Source of the DNA: Clostridia bacterium
GTDB lineage: Bacteria > Bacillota > Clostridia > Christensenellales > UBA3700
Direction: 5' to 3'
Assembly: GCA_029061605.1 (NCBI GenBank)
Contig: JAIDRT010000053.1
Coordinates: 37,641 to 101,640, forward strand
DNA length: 64,000 nt
The translations under genes were made by a program, and so were the position numbers. The stretch's first letter is position 1, and every line of letters begins with the position of its first letter. Under the pieces are notes generated by a model. The model saw nothing but the letters and a program-made list of their open reading frames with translations, searched no databases and was not told where the DNA came from. Shown one piece after another: positions 8,642-17,650 of this stretch.

Positions 8642-8678
8642 TAGCCCGCTATCTTCACAACGGAAGTATAGCGGGCTA
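8642..8678. terminator. Hairpin between convergent genes
   Basis: A perfect 11-bp stem (TAGCCCGCTAT and its complement) with a 15-nt loop, between rubrerythrin (+) and the YdeI-family gene (-). T-tracts on either side are poor. Confidence 0.6.
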
Positions 8679-8696
8679 CGCTGTCATTAAACGCGA

Positions 8697-9257
8697 TTAC
8701 ATAGGTCTTAGATTTTTATTTAATCTATCCACAATCCACGCAATTCGTCTTTCTCGTCCTGCGTCAGTCTTTGCGTCTAAGTATGCCCTTGTATAGGTTT
8801 TCTTTACAGATAAAGGCATTGCTTTAAAATTCGTATAGGCAGGCTCATACTCTTCCAGCAAAGCCGACAAACCAGATATTTGCTCCTCTGTAATTGCCAT
8901 AGGATCTGGCGCATTCCACTGTCCGTTCTTTTTCGCTTGCTCTATTTTCTCTCTACCGTGATCAGTCATAAGCCCTCTTTCCTCAAGGCTTTTGACCAAA
9001 GTCTTATTTTTCTCTGACCACTTGCTATTTTCTCTGCGCATAGAAAAGTACTTCTTGTAATACTTATCGTCAATGCTTTGCATCAATCCGTCTATCCAGC
9101 CGAAACAAAGAGCCTCTTCAAGAGCCTCGTCCGCCTTAATAGTCTTTCGTCCGCCTGCTTTTCCAAACAAAAGCCAAACGCCACCGCTCAACGTGCAGTT
9201 CTCACAAAGCCAATTTCTAAATTCTTCTCTACTCGCAAATTCTAATATTTCGCTCAT
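8697..9257 (-). CDS. YdeI/OmpD-associated family protein
   Basis: A 186-residue cytoplasmic protein of the YdeI/OmpD-associated family: it has the ADEALEEALCFGWIDG core, KKYFSMRRENSKWSEKNK, and the C-terminal helical tail with YTRAYLDAKTDAGRERRI. Family members have been linked to resistance to antimicrobial peptides and bacteriocins, but the biochemical role is not established. AGGAAAG precedes the ATG. It is 20 bp from the 3' end of the large lipoprotein gene and might be cotranscribed downstream of it. Confidence 0.85.
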   Translation of the reverse strand: MSEILEFASREEFRNWLCENCTLSGGVWLLFGKAGGRKTIKADEALEEALCFGWIDGLMQSIDDKYYKKYFSMRRENSKWSEKNKTLVKSLEERGLMTDHGREKIEQAKKNGQWNAPDPMAITEEQISGLSALLEEYEPAYTNFKAMPLSVKKTYTRAYLDAKTDAGRERRIAWIVDRLNKNLRPM

Positions 9258-9277
9258 AATTCTTTCCTGTCAATTGA

Positions 9278-11695
9278 TTATGCTATCTTGACAAGATTCT
9301 TATTTGCTAAATCTACGCTGTAAAGATGCGAGTCTCCCAAATAATTGTAATAATTGATAAAATACAATTTACCTTTAAGCAAAGTCAACTCGCTTGCATA
9401 GTAAGTAGACGACCTAGCAAGAATCAGATTCGGCGTTTGGTCTTCTCTTGCATTTATGCTTATTGAATATATTCCGCTTGAATCATTAGAAGTCACGTCA
9501 TTATAATAATATATTGTATCTCCATCTACAACGATTTCTAATGGATCCGTTGCCTTAGACACAATCACTGCATATCCAGTGCCGTCGACATTGATCCTTG
9601 ACAGTCTTTTGTTAAGATATCCTACTCCGTATTGTTCTCTAAAATATACGACTCCGTTTGAGATTACAAACGTATCTACATTGCCTTTCTTGACAGTAAT
9701 AGGAGCATTTACCGTATAATCGTCAATAGGCATTTTTAACAAATCTCTTCCGTCTACAAAATAAATATACCCTTGATAATAAGTTAGGAATTGAGCGCCT
9801 TTATCATATACCAAAGTATCGTTGCCTTGAGCGTCTATCTCGTGAATTGCGGTGCGAACGTTGGCAGTATTCTTTTCCACGTAAAAGATCTTATTGCCGT
9901 CGCTGACTATATCTACGCAATCGTTTTCGGATACTAATTCAGGAATCCCTCCTCTCATATCAAGTTTATACAAATAGTTTTTCATTAATTTACTTTCCGT
10001 ATTAAAATACAAAGTGTTGCCAATTATTGAAAAATCTATTACCTTCCCTGATGTAATTCTTGAGAATACTCCATTAACTGAATTATATGAATAAAGCGAT
10101 TTGCCGTTGTAAATATCCATAAAATAGATATAGTTGCCATACGTTGCAATTTTACTGCCTGTAGTTACAGGAGTGCTCTCAGGCGCAGTAAATCCCTCAA
10201 GAATTTCTTCAGACTGTTCTCTAATCAAATCATATAAACAAAGCATTTGCGTGCTCACTTTATAATACGCAATAGTGTTATCATTTATCTTTGTCAATGA
10301 AGTATAATTTTCTCCATCGGCAGCAATGACCTTAGTGCCGCTTAGATTTTTGTCAGAAGTAGGGTACGCGTTGACCTTATAAATTCCCTTTCCTCTTATA
10401 AGCGAAGTAAGTTTGTCTACGTTGAGGTAATATAATTCGTTATTTATTATTGTAAGATTACTACCTGAATCTATAGTCAACTTGCGCATTGTAGAGGTTG
10501 AAATATTGTAATTGGCAATATAATCTCCGAGCAGATTGTCAACTGTAAAGAACAAATATCCGTTTTCAGCGGTCAGCGTAGAAATTTTTTCATCAATAAT
10601 CAAAGTTCGTTCCCCGCCGTTCGTACTTATTCTTGAAAGTTTATATCCGTTATTACCGTCAGCAAAATAAATAGAATTATTCAAAACCTGCAAATATTTT
10701 GCCTTACCTTGTGAGAGCAATACAGGATCTGATTCTGTCTGAGTTGAATTATTGATTGCTATTTTATATATTCCGCTAGAATTAGCAGTCAGGCCATTGA
10801 CAGCAAAATATAGATTTACTCCGTCTGTACAAAGATATTCACCATTTTTAAACTCCACGATTTGGCTATCGCCGTCTACGATTTTCTTTATACTTGATGC
10901 AAACATCGTATAACTTCTATAATAGATATTTCCATTATTAGTTATAGCAAAATCATACGGCACGTCAGAACTAATTTTTTGCACTCCGTCCTGCGACGTG
11001 TAGTAATAAAGTTTATCACTGTCTAATGCGTTAGCAAAATACAATTTTCCTCCTGCGTACGCGATATGCCTTTCTTTTTCCGATGCAGTAATCTCCAACG
11101 TTGTCTCCAATACTAAATTATTGTAATTGCTATTCGTTAACTTTGCTACTACTGTGTATTTACCTGTCTCTACCGCGCTGTTTTTTAAACTGGAATCCTC
11201 CTTGCAAGAATACGTGACTGTAGTATTTTCAGGCAATTGTCCTACAATCTCAACGCAATGTTGCAAACCGTCATACTCTTCTTTAACACTTGGAAAAGTA
11301 ATTCCTTGAAAATCTGCTTTATTTATGATAAGTTTAGCGCGCAATACAAGCGTCTTATATCCTTCGCCTGATAAAGTTGCTATGGCTTCATACTCTCCAG
11401 CATTAGTTTGTTGAGCGCTTTGATACTGCACCTTTACTCCCTGAGGCACGTCACCATTGACTGCAATAACGTGCGCAGTTCCATCGTATGTTACTGTCAA
11501 ATCGTTAAACGTCACTCCTGTAATATCTTTTAAAACAGTCTCTCCGCTTGAACTGACATCTCCGCTCGGAGTTATTTCTCCGCTTGATTGATTGTCGTTG
11601 TCATTGTCATTACCGCCTGGATTTACGCAAGCGCAAAATATGCTTACGCTAAGCAAAATGACCAACAGTACAATAAGTATTTTGAAATTCTTCAT
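9278..11695 (-). CDS. Lipoprotein with two MBG-like domains and a DUF5050-type propeller
   Basis: An 805-residue surface lipoprotein; start set at the ATG ending at 11695, which has AAGGAG about 7 nt upstream (the longer frame adds 16 unlikely residues). A signal peptide ends in the lipobox-like FCAC. After a Ser/Gly/Asp/Asn-rich linker come two MBG/bacterial-Ig-like beta domains (each with YDG and the Y-K-T/N-L-V-L ending), then about 590 residues of repeating strands of the form LYYYxxxDGVxKISxD and IYFADGNNGYKLSR, typical of DUF5050 propellers. Probably binds or senses an extracellular ligand. Unrelated to the paired giant lipoproteins apart from the MBG-like region. Confidence 0.8.
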   Translation of the reverse strand: MKNFKILIVLLVILLSVSIFCACVNPGGNDNDNDNQSSGEITPSGDVSSSGETVLKDITGVTFNDLTVTYDGTAHVIAVNGDVPQGVKVQYQSAQQTNAGEYEAIATLSGEGYKTLVLRAKLIINKADFQGITFPSVKEEYDGLQHCVEIVGQLPENTTVTYSCKEDSSLKNSAVETGKYTVVAKLTNSNYNNLVLETTLEITASEKERHIAYAGGKLYFANALDSDKLYYYTSQDGVQKISSDVPYDFAITNNGNIYYRSYTMFASSIKKIVDGDSQIVEFKNGEYLCTDGVNLYFAVNGLTANSSGIYKIAINNSTQTESDPVLLSQGKAKYLQVLNNSIYFADGNNGYKLSRISTNGGERTLIIDEKISTLTAENGYLFFTVDNLLGDYIANYNISTSTMRKLTIDSGSNLTIINNELYYLNVDKLTSLIRGKGIYKVNAYPTSDKNLSGTKVIAADGENYTSLTKINDNTIAYYKVSTQMLCLYDLIREQSEEILEGFTAPESTPVTTGSKIATYGNYIYFMDIYNGKSLYSYNSVNGVFSRITSGKVIDFSIIGNTLYFNTESKLMKNYLYKLDMRGGIPELVSENDCVDIVSDGNKIFYVEKNTANVRTAIHEIDAQGNDTLVYDKGAQFLTYYQGYIYFVDGRDLLKMPIDDYTVNAPITVKKGNVDTFVISNGVVYFREQYGVGYLNKRLSRINVDGTGYAVIVSKATDPLEIVVDGDTIYYYNDVTSNDSSGIYSISINAREDQTPNLILARSSTYYASELTLLKGKLYFINYYNYLGDSHLYSVDLANKNLVKIA

Positions 11696-11937
11696 CCTTT
11701 TTCTCCTTATAATTTCCAAGAAAGTTCTTTTACTTGCCCACAATATTTAAATTACAAAAGTGTGCATCTTACTGAGTGATAGATACATTATAAATAAAGA
11801 TAATGTTATTGTCAATGATTATAGTCAATTTAATTTTAACTTGAGTTATTTATCAAAATGCGCATTTATATAAAATTTCTTCAATTAATAAAATCGTCTA
11901 TAGCGCAAAATTTTGTTGAAAATTTGCTTCAAATCAC
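11696..11937. other. Divergent intergenic region, left part
   Basis: AT-rich spacer between the minus-strand lipoprotein and the plus-strand ABC operon. Beyond the two ribosome binding sites and the operon promoter at its right end I see no gene or strong hairpin. Confidence 0.5.
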
Positions 11938-11989
11938 TTTACAACTTTAGCGAGATAAAGTATAATGACTTCACTACCCTAAAGTAGGG
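11938..11989 (+). promoter_or_regulatory. Promoter and putative operator of the amino-acid ABC operon
   Basis: TTTACA (11938-11943), a 17-nt spacer and TATAAT (11961-11966). Directly after the expected start site lies the inverted repeat CCCTA-AAG-TAGGG (11977-11989). Because the last gene of this operon encodes a TrpR-like repressor, this palindrome is a candidate operator; it could also be a short leader hairpin. Confidence 0.65.
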
Positions 11990-12007
11990 ACAAAAGGAGA
12001 CATAAAA

Positions 12008-12850
12008 ATGAAAAAGAAAATTATCGTTGCGCTGTTGCTCTGTTTGATAACATTGACAAGCGTATTTGCATTCGCAGGTTGTGAGAAATATCTCAACAAC
12101 GAAACGCTTAAAGGCTATGACGTAGACCTTGCGAAAGCTGTAGCGCAGGAACTTGGAGTGGAAATTAAGTTTTTGGAAATCAACTGGAATAAAAAAATTA
12201 TTGAATTGAATTCTGGAAACATTGACTTGATATGGAATGGTATGACGATCCTTGACAGCTTAAAAACCGAAATGGAAATTTCCAATCCATATATGAGTAA
12301 TAAACAAGTATGCGTAGTTAAAAAAGAAAACGCAAGCAAATACAACTCTCTTGACGCAATGAAGGGTGCTAATTTTACTTATGAATTAGGTAGCTCTGCT
12401 GAAACTTGGGCAATAAATAACGGATTTGCAGGCGAATTTTCTGGAAAAGATACTCAAATGATGGCAATGACGGACGTATTGTCTGGAAGTAGTGATGTCG
12501 CTGTCGTAGACCTTCTTCTTGCCAATTTCTACACTACGTCTAATTCTTCTTTTGCAAATTTGACTCCAACAATTACTCTTACAGAAGAAAGCTATGGAAT
12601 AGGAGCAAAAAAAGGTAACGTTGCTTTAATGGATAAAATTTGCACAGCTATTATGAAATTGCAAGAAAATGGTACTGTAAACGAAATTGCTAAAAAGTAC
12701 GGTCTTGAAGAAAGAGTTATAGACTTAAACTATACGTCTAAATGGGACAGTTTGACAGACGAGGATAAAGCAAACTGGAACAAAATCCAAGAAAAGGGAT
12801 ACTTTGTCGTAGGTTGTACGATTTATGCGCCAATGACATATACAGATTGA
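12008..12850 (+). CDS. Amino-acid ABC transporter binding lipoprotein, apparently circularly permuted
   Basis: A 280-residue family-3-type solute-binding protein. Signal peptide with lipobox FAGC at about residue 25. Unusually, the mature chain begins at LKGYDVDLAKAVAQELG, which is normally about 20-25 residues inside the domain. The missing first strand is at the C-terminus: after the last helix (AKKYGLEERV) and a linker comes WNKIQEKGYFVVGCTIYAPM, the classic N-terminal segment, and the frame stops at TYTD. Joining the end to the start restores the canonical order. In the TITEER position the usual ligand-binding Arg is absent (TILDSL). AGGAG lies 8 nt before ATG. The permease starts 1 bp after the stop. 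Confidence 0.85.
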   Translation: MKKKIIVALLLCLITLTSVFAFAGCEKYLNNETLKGYDVDLAKAVAQELGVEIKFLEINWNKKIIELNSGNIDLIWNGMTILDSLKTEMEISNPYMSNKQVCVVKKENASKYNSLDAMKGANFTYELGSSAETWAINNGFAGEFSGKDTQMMAMTDVLSGSSDVAVVDLLLANFYTTSNSSFANLTPTITLTEESYGIGAKKGNVALMDKICTAIMKLQENGTVNEIAKKYGLEERVIDLNYTSKWDSLTDEDKANWNKIQEKGYFVVGCTIYAPMTYTD

Positions 12851-12851
12851 T

Positions 12852-13502
12852 ATGAACGAATTTCTGCAAGTAACTAAAACACTTTTAGAGGCAAGCAAAT
12901 ACACCTTTGGGCTGTTTTTTGCAACACTGATAATTGCCATACCTTTGGGTATGGTAATTTGTGCCTTTGCAATGAGCAAATTCAAGCCTTTGAAATACGT
13001 AACAAACGTCTTTATTTGGGTAATCAGGGGCACTCCGCTTATGTTGCAAATCATTGTCGTGATGTATGCTCCAGGGTTGCTCTTTAATATGCCCGTACAC
13101 GAGAGATTTTTGGCGGCTCTTATCGCATTTGTAATAAACTACGCCGTGTATTTTGCTGAGATATACAGAGGCGGAATTATTTCAATGCCAATAGGTCAAT
13201 ACGAAGCTTGCAAGGTGCTAGGTATGAGCAAAGCGCAGACCAATAGACTTATCATTTTGCCACAGGTAGCAAAGAAGATAACCCCTGCGATGAGCAACGA
13301 GGTCATAACTCTTGTCAAAGACACTTCCCTTGCGCGCGTCATAGGGATTGCGGAAATAATTATGGAATCGGAAAAAATCGTCGCAACAAAAGGCATATTG
13401 TGGCCGCTATTCTACACCGGCGTATTCTATCTTGCAATGATAGGCGTATTGACACTATTCTTCAAGTGGCTTGAAAAGAAAATGAATTATTACAGGGCGT
13501 GA
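12852..13502 (+). CDS. Amino-acid ABC transporter permease
   Basis: A 216-residue inner-membrane permease of the His/Glu/Gln/Arg type, with five hydrophobic segments. The family signatures are clear: FIWVIRGTPLMLQI near residues 53-68 and the EAA loop (YEACKVLGMSKAQTNRLIILPQ) that docks on the ATPase. It has no ribosome binding site of its own; its ATG follows the binding-protein stop by 1 bp, so translation is probably coupled. Next gene starts 8 bp later. Confidence 0.93.
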   Translation: MNEFLQVTKTLLEASKYTFGLFFATLIIAIPLGMVICAFAMSKFKPLKYVTNVFIWVIRGTPLMLQIIVVMYAPGLLFNMPVHERFLAALIAFVINYAVYFAEIYRGGIISMPIGQYEACKVLGMSKAQTNRLIILPQVAKKITPAMSNEVITLVKDTSLARVIGIAEIIMESEKIVATKGILWPLFYTGVFYLAMIGVLTLFFKWLEKKMNYYRA

Positions 13503-13510
13503 GGTGAAGT

Positions 13511-14512
13511 ATGGCATTTTTTGAAGTAAAAGACGTATACAAAAACTTTGGCGCCAACAGAGTGCTAAAAGGTATTGATTTGCAACTCGACGAAGGTCAG
13601 GTGCTTGCCATAATAGGCTCGTCGGGCAGCGGCAAGACTACTCTGCTCCGCTGTATCAACTTTTTGGAAATTCCTGACAAGGCAGATATCTACCTCAGTG
13701 GAGAAAATATCTTTTCGGTAGACAATCTTGACAAAATAAACGAGACTTTGCAAAACGCAGACGAAAGTCAAACGCAAATCTCCACTGCCGACATTGCAAA
13801 AGAAGACAGCGGCGCCCAACTGACAAATTCAAAAGAAAGCGGCGTAGACATAATAGACACAACTGAAAAAAAACTGCAGAAACAAAAGTCTAAGCCAGTC
13901 AAGATAAGCAAAGAGAAGAAAAAACAGATTGCCGAGCAAAGGCTAAAATTCGGAATGGTCTTTCAATCTTTCAACCTATTCCCGCATTACAGCGTACAAA
14001 AAAACCTCACTTTGGCGGCAAGGCTCAAATATGACAAGGCGCTCAAACCTCTTGACAAGTATTTCTCCAAGTCTGTGAGAATTGCAAGAAAAAAGGCGTT
14101 CAAGGAAATTGACGAAAGGGCTGTAGCGTTGCTCCAAAGAGTGGGACTAGGCGAAAAACTCAAAGCCTACCCTTGCGAACTCTCCGGCGGTCAGCAACAG
14201 CGCGTAGCCATTGCGAGAGCGTTGATTTTACAACCCGAAATACTCTGTTTTGACGAGCCTACGAGCGCGCTTGATCCCGAACTGACGAGAGAGGTGCTCA
14301 AAGTAATCAAGGATCTCAAAAACGACGGACACACTATGATAGTCGTCACTCACGAAATGGAATTTGCAAGAAAAGTCGCAGACAAAGTCATATTTATGGC
14401 AGACGGCGTGATCGAAGAGCAAAGCTCTCCCGAAGAAGTATTTGGCAATCCGCAAAGTCCTAAGACTAAAGCATTCTTGCAAGAGAGCGAAAAAAGCATA
14501 GACGAGGATTAA
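13511..14512 (+). CDS. Amino-acid ABC transporter ATPase with two insertions
   Basis: Energises the transporter encoded upstream. All catalytic motifs are intact: Walker A GSSGSGKT (36-43), Q-loop FQSFNLFPH (Gln152), signature LSGGQ (224-228), Walker B ILCFDEP (244-250) and the H-loop THEME. At 333 residues it is much longer than the usual 240-255. The surplus is in two places: about 70 polar, Lys/Asp/Ser-rich residues (about 68-140) between the beta-sheet arm and the Q-loop, and about 25 basic residues (about 171-196) in the helical domain. Neither resembles a known domain. GAGGTG lies before the ATG. Confidence 0.93.
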   Translation: MAFFEVKDVYKNFGANRVLKGIDLQLDEGQVLAIIGSSGSGKTTLLRCINFLEIPDKADIYLSGENIFSVDNLDKINETLQNADESQTQISTADIAKEDSGAQLTNSKESGVDIIDTTEKKLQKQKSKPVKISKEKKKQIAEQRLKFGMVFQSFNLFPHYSVQKNLTLAARLKYDKALKPLDKYFSKSVRIARKKAFKEIDERAVALLQRVGLGEKLKAYPCELSGGQQQRVAIARALILQPEILCFDEPTSALDPELTREVLKVIKDLKNDGHTMIVVTHEMEFARKVADKVIFMADGVIEEQSSPEEVFGNPQSPKTKAFLQESEKSIDED

Positions 14513-14513
14513 T

Positions 14514-14783
14514 ATGAACGCAGACCATATGAACGAAATGATACAAAAACTATATTTAGTAATCTCCAAACTCTCCACTCCCAACGAGTGCAAGATGTTT
14601 TTTCAAGACCTTTGCACCAACAAGGAAATCGAGCAGATGGCGCAGCGTATCGAGTCTGCACTGCTGTTAAAGCAAGGTTTGACTTACACTCAGGTCATTG
14701 AGCAGACCAACATCTCTTCGGCAACTCTGTCAAGAGTATCTAGAGCGTTGCAATACGGAGAGGGATACAAGAAATTTATTTGA
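14514..14783 (+). CDS. TrpR-like YerC/YecD family regulator
   Basis: An 89-residue helical DNA-binding protein of the TrpR superfamily, YerC/YecD group: FFQDLCTNKEIEQMAQRIESALLL followed by the helix-turn-helix YTQVIEQTNISSATLSRVSRALQYG. It starts 1 bp after the ATPase stop and so ends a four-gene operon. Its position suggests that it represses the transporter in response to the imported amino acid, perhaps at the palindrome 11977-11989; that is inference. Confidence 0.88.
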   Translation: MNADHMNEMIQKLYLVISKLSTPNECKMFFQDLCTNKEIEQMAQRIESALLLKQGLTYTQVIEQTNISSATLSRVSRALQYGEGYKKFI

Positions 14784-14877
14784 ATTGATATACGCGAACG
14801 TAATCAATCGCAAAATCGTAATTTTTGCTCTTATCGTTTTTGGAATGATAGGAGCATATTCTTTTCAAAATTGCTTA

Positions 14878-14907
14878 TTGACTTGTCACAAAGCGTTATG
14901 CTATCAT
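14878..14907 (+). promoter_or_regulatory. Promoter of beta-mannosidase
   Basis: TTGACT (14878-14883), an 18-nt spacer, TATCAT (14902-14907); the gene starts 52 nt downstream with CGGAG as ribosome binding site. Confidence 0.5.
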
Positions 14908-14958
14908 TATTTATAGTAGAATTAGAAAGCAAATAACCCCAACTACGGAGAAAAATTT

Positions 14959-17478
14959 ATGGAAATTTCACTTAACGGACAATGGTCGTTGAAAATGGTC
15001 GGCAACGACAGAATCTATAAAGCAAACGTACCCGGCGACGTCTTTACTGACTTGCAGGCAAACGACGTAATCCACCACCCTCTCATAGGTCTCAACGAAG
15101 AACTCGTTCAGTGGGTAGGACGCGCAGATTGGGAATATTCAAGAACATTTCAAGTAGACAAACAAGCGCTTGAATACCAATACGTCGAACTCAATTGCCT
15201 TATGCTCGACACGTTGGCAGAAGTCTACGTCAACGGCAAACTCGTTGCAAACGTCAAGAATATCAACAGACGATACGCTTGGAATATAAAAGAATTGATA
15301 AGCGAAGGGGAAAACTCCATAAAAATTATATTCCGCTCTCCCCTTTTGTATATTGCCAACAAGCACAAAAAACACCGTCTGCCCAACAGTACGCTGGGAG
15401 AAGCCGGCTCTTGCCATATCCGCAAAAGTCCCTATCATTTTGGCTGGGATTGGGGTCCGCACTTGCTTACCTGCGGCATATCGGGAGACTGCTTTGTCAA
15501 TTGCTACAACGTGTGCAAAATTACCCGCTTGGATATAAAGCAGACGCACTCGGACAATTGCGTAGATATAGATCTGAAGACTTATTTGTCAAACCAAGTA
15601 GACGGATTAAAAGTAGAATATTCACTGTCGTTTGACGGACAGGAAGTATGCTCTGCGATTGGCGAAACTGCAACGCTCAAAGTGCAAAATCCGCGCATCT
15701 GGTGGTGCAACAATATGGGCGAGCAACCGCTATACGACCTTGACGTCAAGGTATATAAAGACAATGAAATAGTTGCGCAAAAGTCGCAAAAGATAGGTTT
15801 GCGTACAATAACTCTTGACAAAGAACTCGACGATATAGGTCGCAACTTTTGTTTTTACGTCAACAGCAAAAAAATCTTTGCAAGAGGCGCCAATTGGATA
15901 CCCGCAGACAGTTTTATCAACAACGTAAGCGACGAAAAACTCTACGATCTGCTCTATAAGGCAAAATCGTGCAATATGAATATGATAAGAGTCTGGGGCG
16001 GCGGATATTATGAAAGCGACAGATTCTATGATATGTGCGACAAACTTGGTCTGCTTGTGTGGCAGGATTTTAACTTCGCCTGCTCACCATATCCCTTTGA
16101 CGACAAGGAGTTTTTGGACGAGGTACTAGCCGAAGTCGAAGACAACGTCCTTAGGCTCAAAAACCACGCTTGCCTGTGTCTTTGGGCGGGCAACAACGAG
16201 ATAGAATCAATGTCTATGGCTTGGCTCAACAGAAGACAGGTAATAAAAGATTGCGGCGAATTTTTCTACAAGACTTTGCCTGAATACCTTGCTCCCCTTG
16301 ACGAAAACACTCCGTATTGGGCGTGCACTCCTTCAAGCGGAGAATATATGAAAAACATCAACACCCCAGACAAAGGCGACACGCATCTGTGGCACGTATG
16401 GCACGGCTTGAGAAAACTTGAATACTATAAAGATATGCCCACTAGATTTTGTAGCGAATTTGGCATAGAATCTCTGCCCTCGCTCAACGCTATTGAGGAA
16501 TTTTCTGACGGTCACGAATACACGAGCGTGCATTGCGCGCTTGCCAAAGCGCACCAAAAATGTATAGGCGGCAACGGCAAAATCAAGTATTATATGCTCT
16601 CCAAATTCTGGACGCCCAAACGCTTTGAAGACACGGTATATCTATCCCAACTTACGCAAGCGCTTTGCATAAAAAACGCAACCGAAGGCTGGCGAATAAA
16701 TCCCCGCTGTCACGGCGCACTGTACTGGCAGTATAACGACTGCTGGGGCGTAAATTCTTGGTCGGGTATGGACTATTACGGCAATATGAAAGCCTTGCAA
16801 TATTGCGCAAGAAGATTCAATCAAAATACGCTGCTTGTATTCCAAAGACAGGATACGCTGATGAACGTCTTGTTCGTCAACGACTGCAATACCCGCATTA
16901 AGACAAAAATCAAATGCGGAGTTATGACCTATGACGGCGAAATTTTAAGCGGTCTTGTCAACACTGCTGAATTGGAAGAAAGTTCGGTAGGACAGGTGGC
17001 AAAACTCGACTTGCCGTCTATACTCAAAAAACGTAAAGAAAAGACCTGCTACGTATACGCAGTCGCTTACGACGAAGACGGCAATATAATGTGTCAAGAG
17101 ACTCTGCCTCTTACCAACGAAAACAAAGTCAAACTCCCCAAAACTCAACTGACTTACCAACTCTCCATATCTGACAACACCGTCAAAATGGATATAAAGT
17201 CTACGGATTACGCAAGGTTTGTGGAGATAAGGCTCAAGGGATATGCCACTATGCTCTCTGACAATTATTTTGATATGTTGCCAAAACAAACCAAGAGCGT
17301 GACCTTTGAGTTGCCAAAGGGCGAAAATTTGGAGAGCATCAAAGAAAAGTTATCCATCCGCTCGCTTTGCGACATTGAGAGAAAGCACTCTGCTCTGCGC
17401 GATAAGATGGACAAGGGCGCAATCTTCTGGAATCCAATAAACCTTGCAAATTATATTGCAAGAACATTTGATAAGTAG
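14959..17478 (+). CDS. Beta-mannosidase, GH2
   Basis: Exo-beta-mannosidase of 839 residues, as expected for this GH2 subgroup. Domains in order: sugar-binding jelly roll (DWEYSRTF, HFGWDWGP), Ig-like domains, catalytic barrel with ANWIPADSF, MIRVWGGGYYESDRFYDMCD, WAGNNE (acid/base Glu414) and RFCSEFGIES (nucleophile Glu500), and C-terminal beta domains. There is no signal peptide, so it should cleave imported mannosides such as Man-beta-GlcNAc from N-glycans. It is a single transcription unit with its own promoter. Confidence 0.94.
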   Translation: MEISLNGQWSLKMVGNDRIYKANVPGDVFTDLQANDVIHHPLIGLNEELVQWVGRADWEYSRTFQVDKQALEYQYVELNCLMLDTLAEVYVNGKLVANVKNINRRYAWNIKELISEGENSIKIIFRSPLLYIANKHKKHRLPNSTLGEAGSCHIRKSPYHFGWDWGPHLLTCGISGDCFVNCYNVCKITRLDIKQTHSDNCVDIDLKTYLSNQVDGLKVEYSLSFDGQEVCSAIGETATLKVQNPRIWWCNNMGEQPLYDLDVKVYKDNEIVAQKSQKIGLRTITLDKELDDIGRNFCFYVNSKKIFARGANWIPADSFINNVSDEKLYDLLYKAKSCNMNMIRVWGGGYYESDRFYDMCDKLGLLVWQDFNFACSPYPFDDKEFLDEVLAEVEDNVLRLKNHACLCLWAGNNEIESMSMAWLNRRQVIKDCGEFFYKTLPEYLAPLDENTPYWACTPSSGEYMKNINTPDKGDTHLWHVWHGLRKLEYYKDMPTRFCSEFGIESLPSLNAIEEFSDGHEYTSVHCALAKAHQKCIGGNGKIKYYMLSKFWTPKRFEDTVYLSQLTQALCIKNATEGWRINPRCHGALYWQYNDCWGVNSWSGMDYYGNMKALQYCARRFNQNTLLVFQRQDTLMNVLFVNDCNTRIKTKIKCGVMTYDGEILSGLVNTAELEESSVGQVAKLDLPSILKKRKEKTCYVYAVAYDEDGNIMCQETLPLTNENKVKLPKTQLTYQLSISDNTVKMDIKSTDYARFVEIRLKGYATMLSDNYFDMLPKQTKSVTFELPKGENLESIKEKLSIRSLCDIERKHSALRDKMDKGAIFWNPINLANYIARTFDK

Positions 17479-17522
17479 TTTAATTATCGTCATTGACGCT
17501 CACACGATACGCTTTATATTTT

Positions 17523-17550
17523 TGTCACCTCGAGCATAGTCGAGATGACA
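17523..17550. repeat. Dispersed hairpin repeat, type B variant
   Basis: Near-perfect inverted repeat beginning TGTCACCTCGA and ending TCGAGATGACA (10 of 11 positions pair). It lies between beta-mannosidase and gerA, where it could also serve as the mannosidase terminator. Confidence 0.75.
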
Positions 17551-17650
17551 TTTAAAAAGTTATTGCGTAATTACAGGTTATGACGCACGCCCTCAAAGGA
17601 TATCTATACTCTATATGTATAAATTTTGAAAATTTAGCAATAACCTAAAT

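Noticed and set aside
15139..15635. Overlapping frames inside beta-mannosidase
   Set aside because: They are shadows of a GH2 gene with intact motifs.
17600..17650. Forespore sigma-G promoter for the ger operon
   Set aside because: A TGTATA and a GCAATAA are present but match the consensus too loosely to call.
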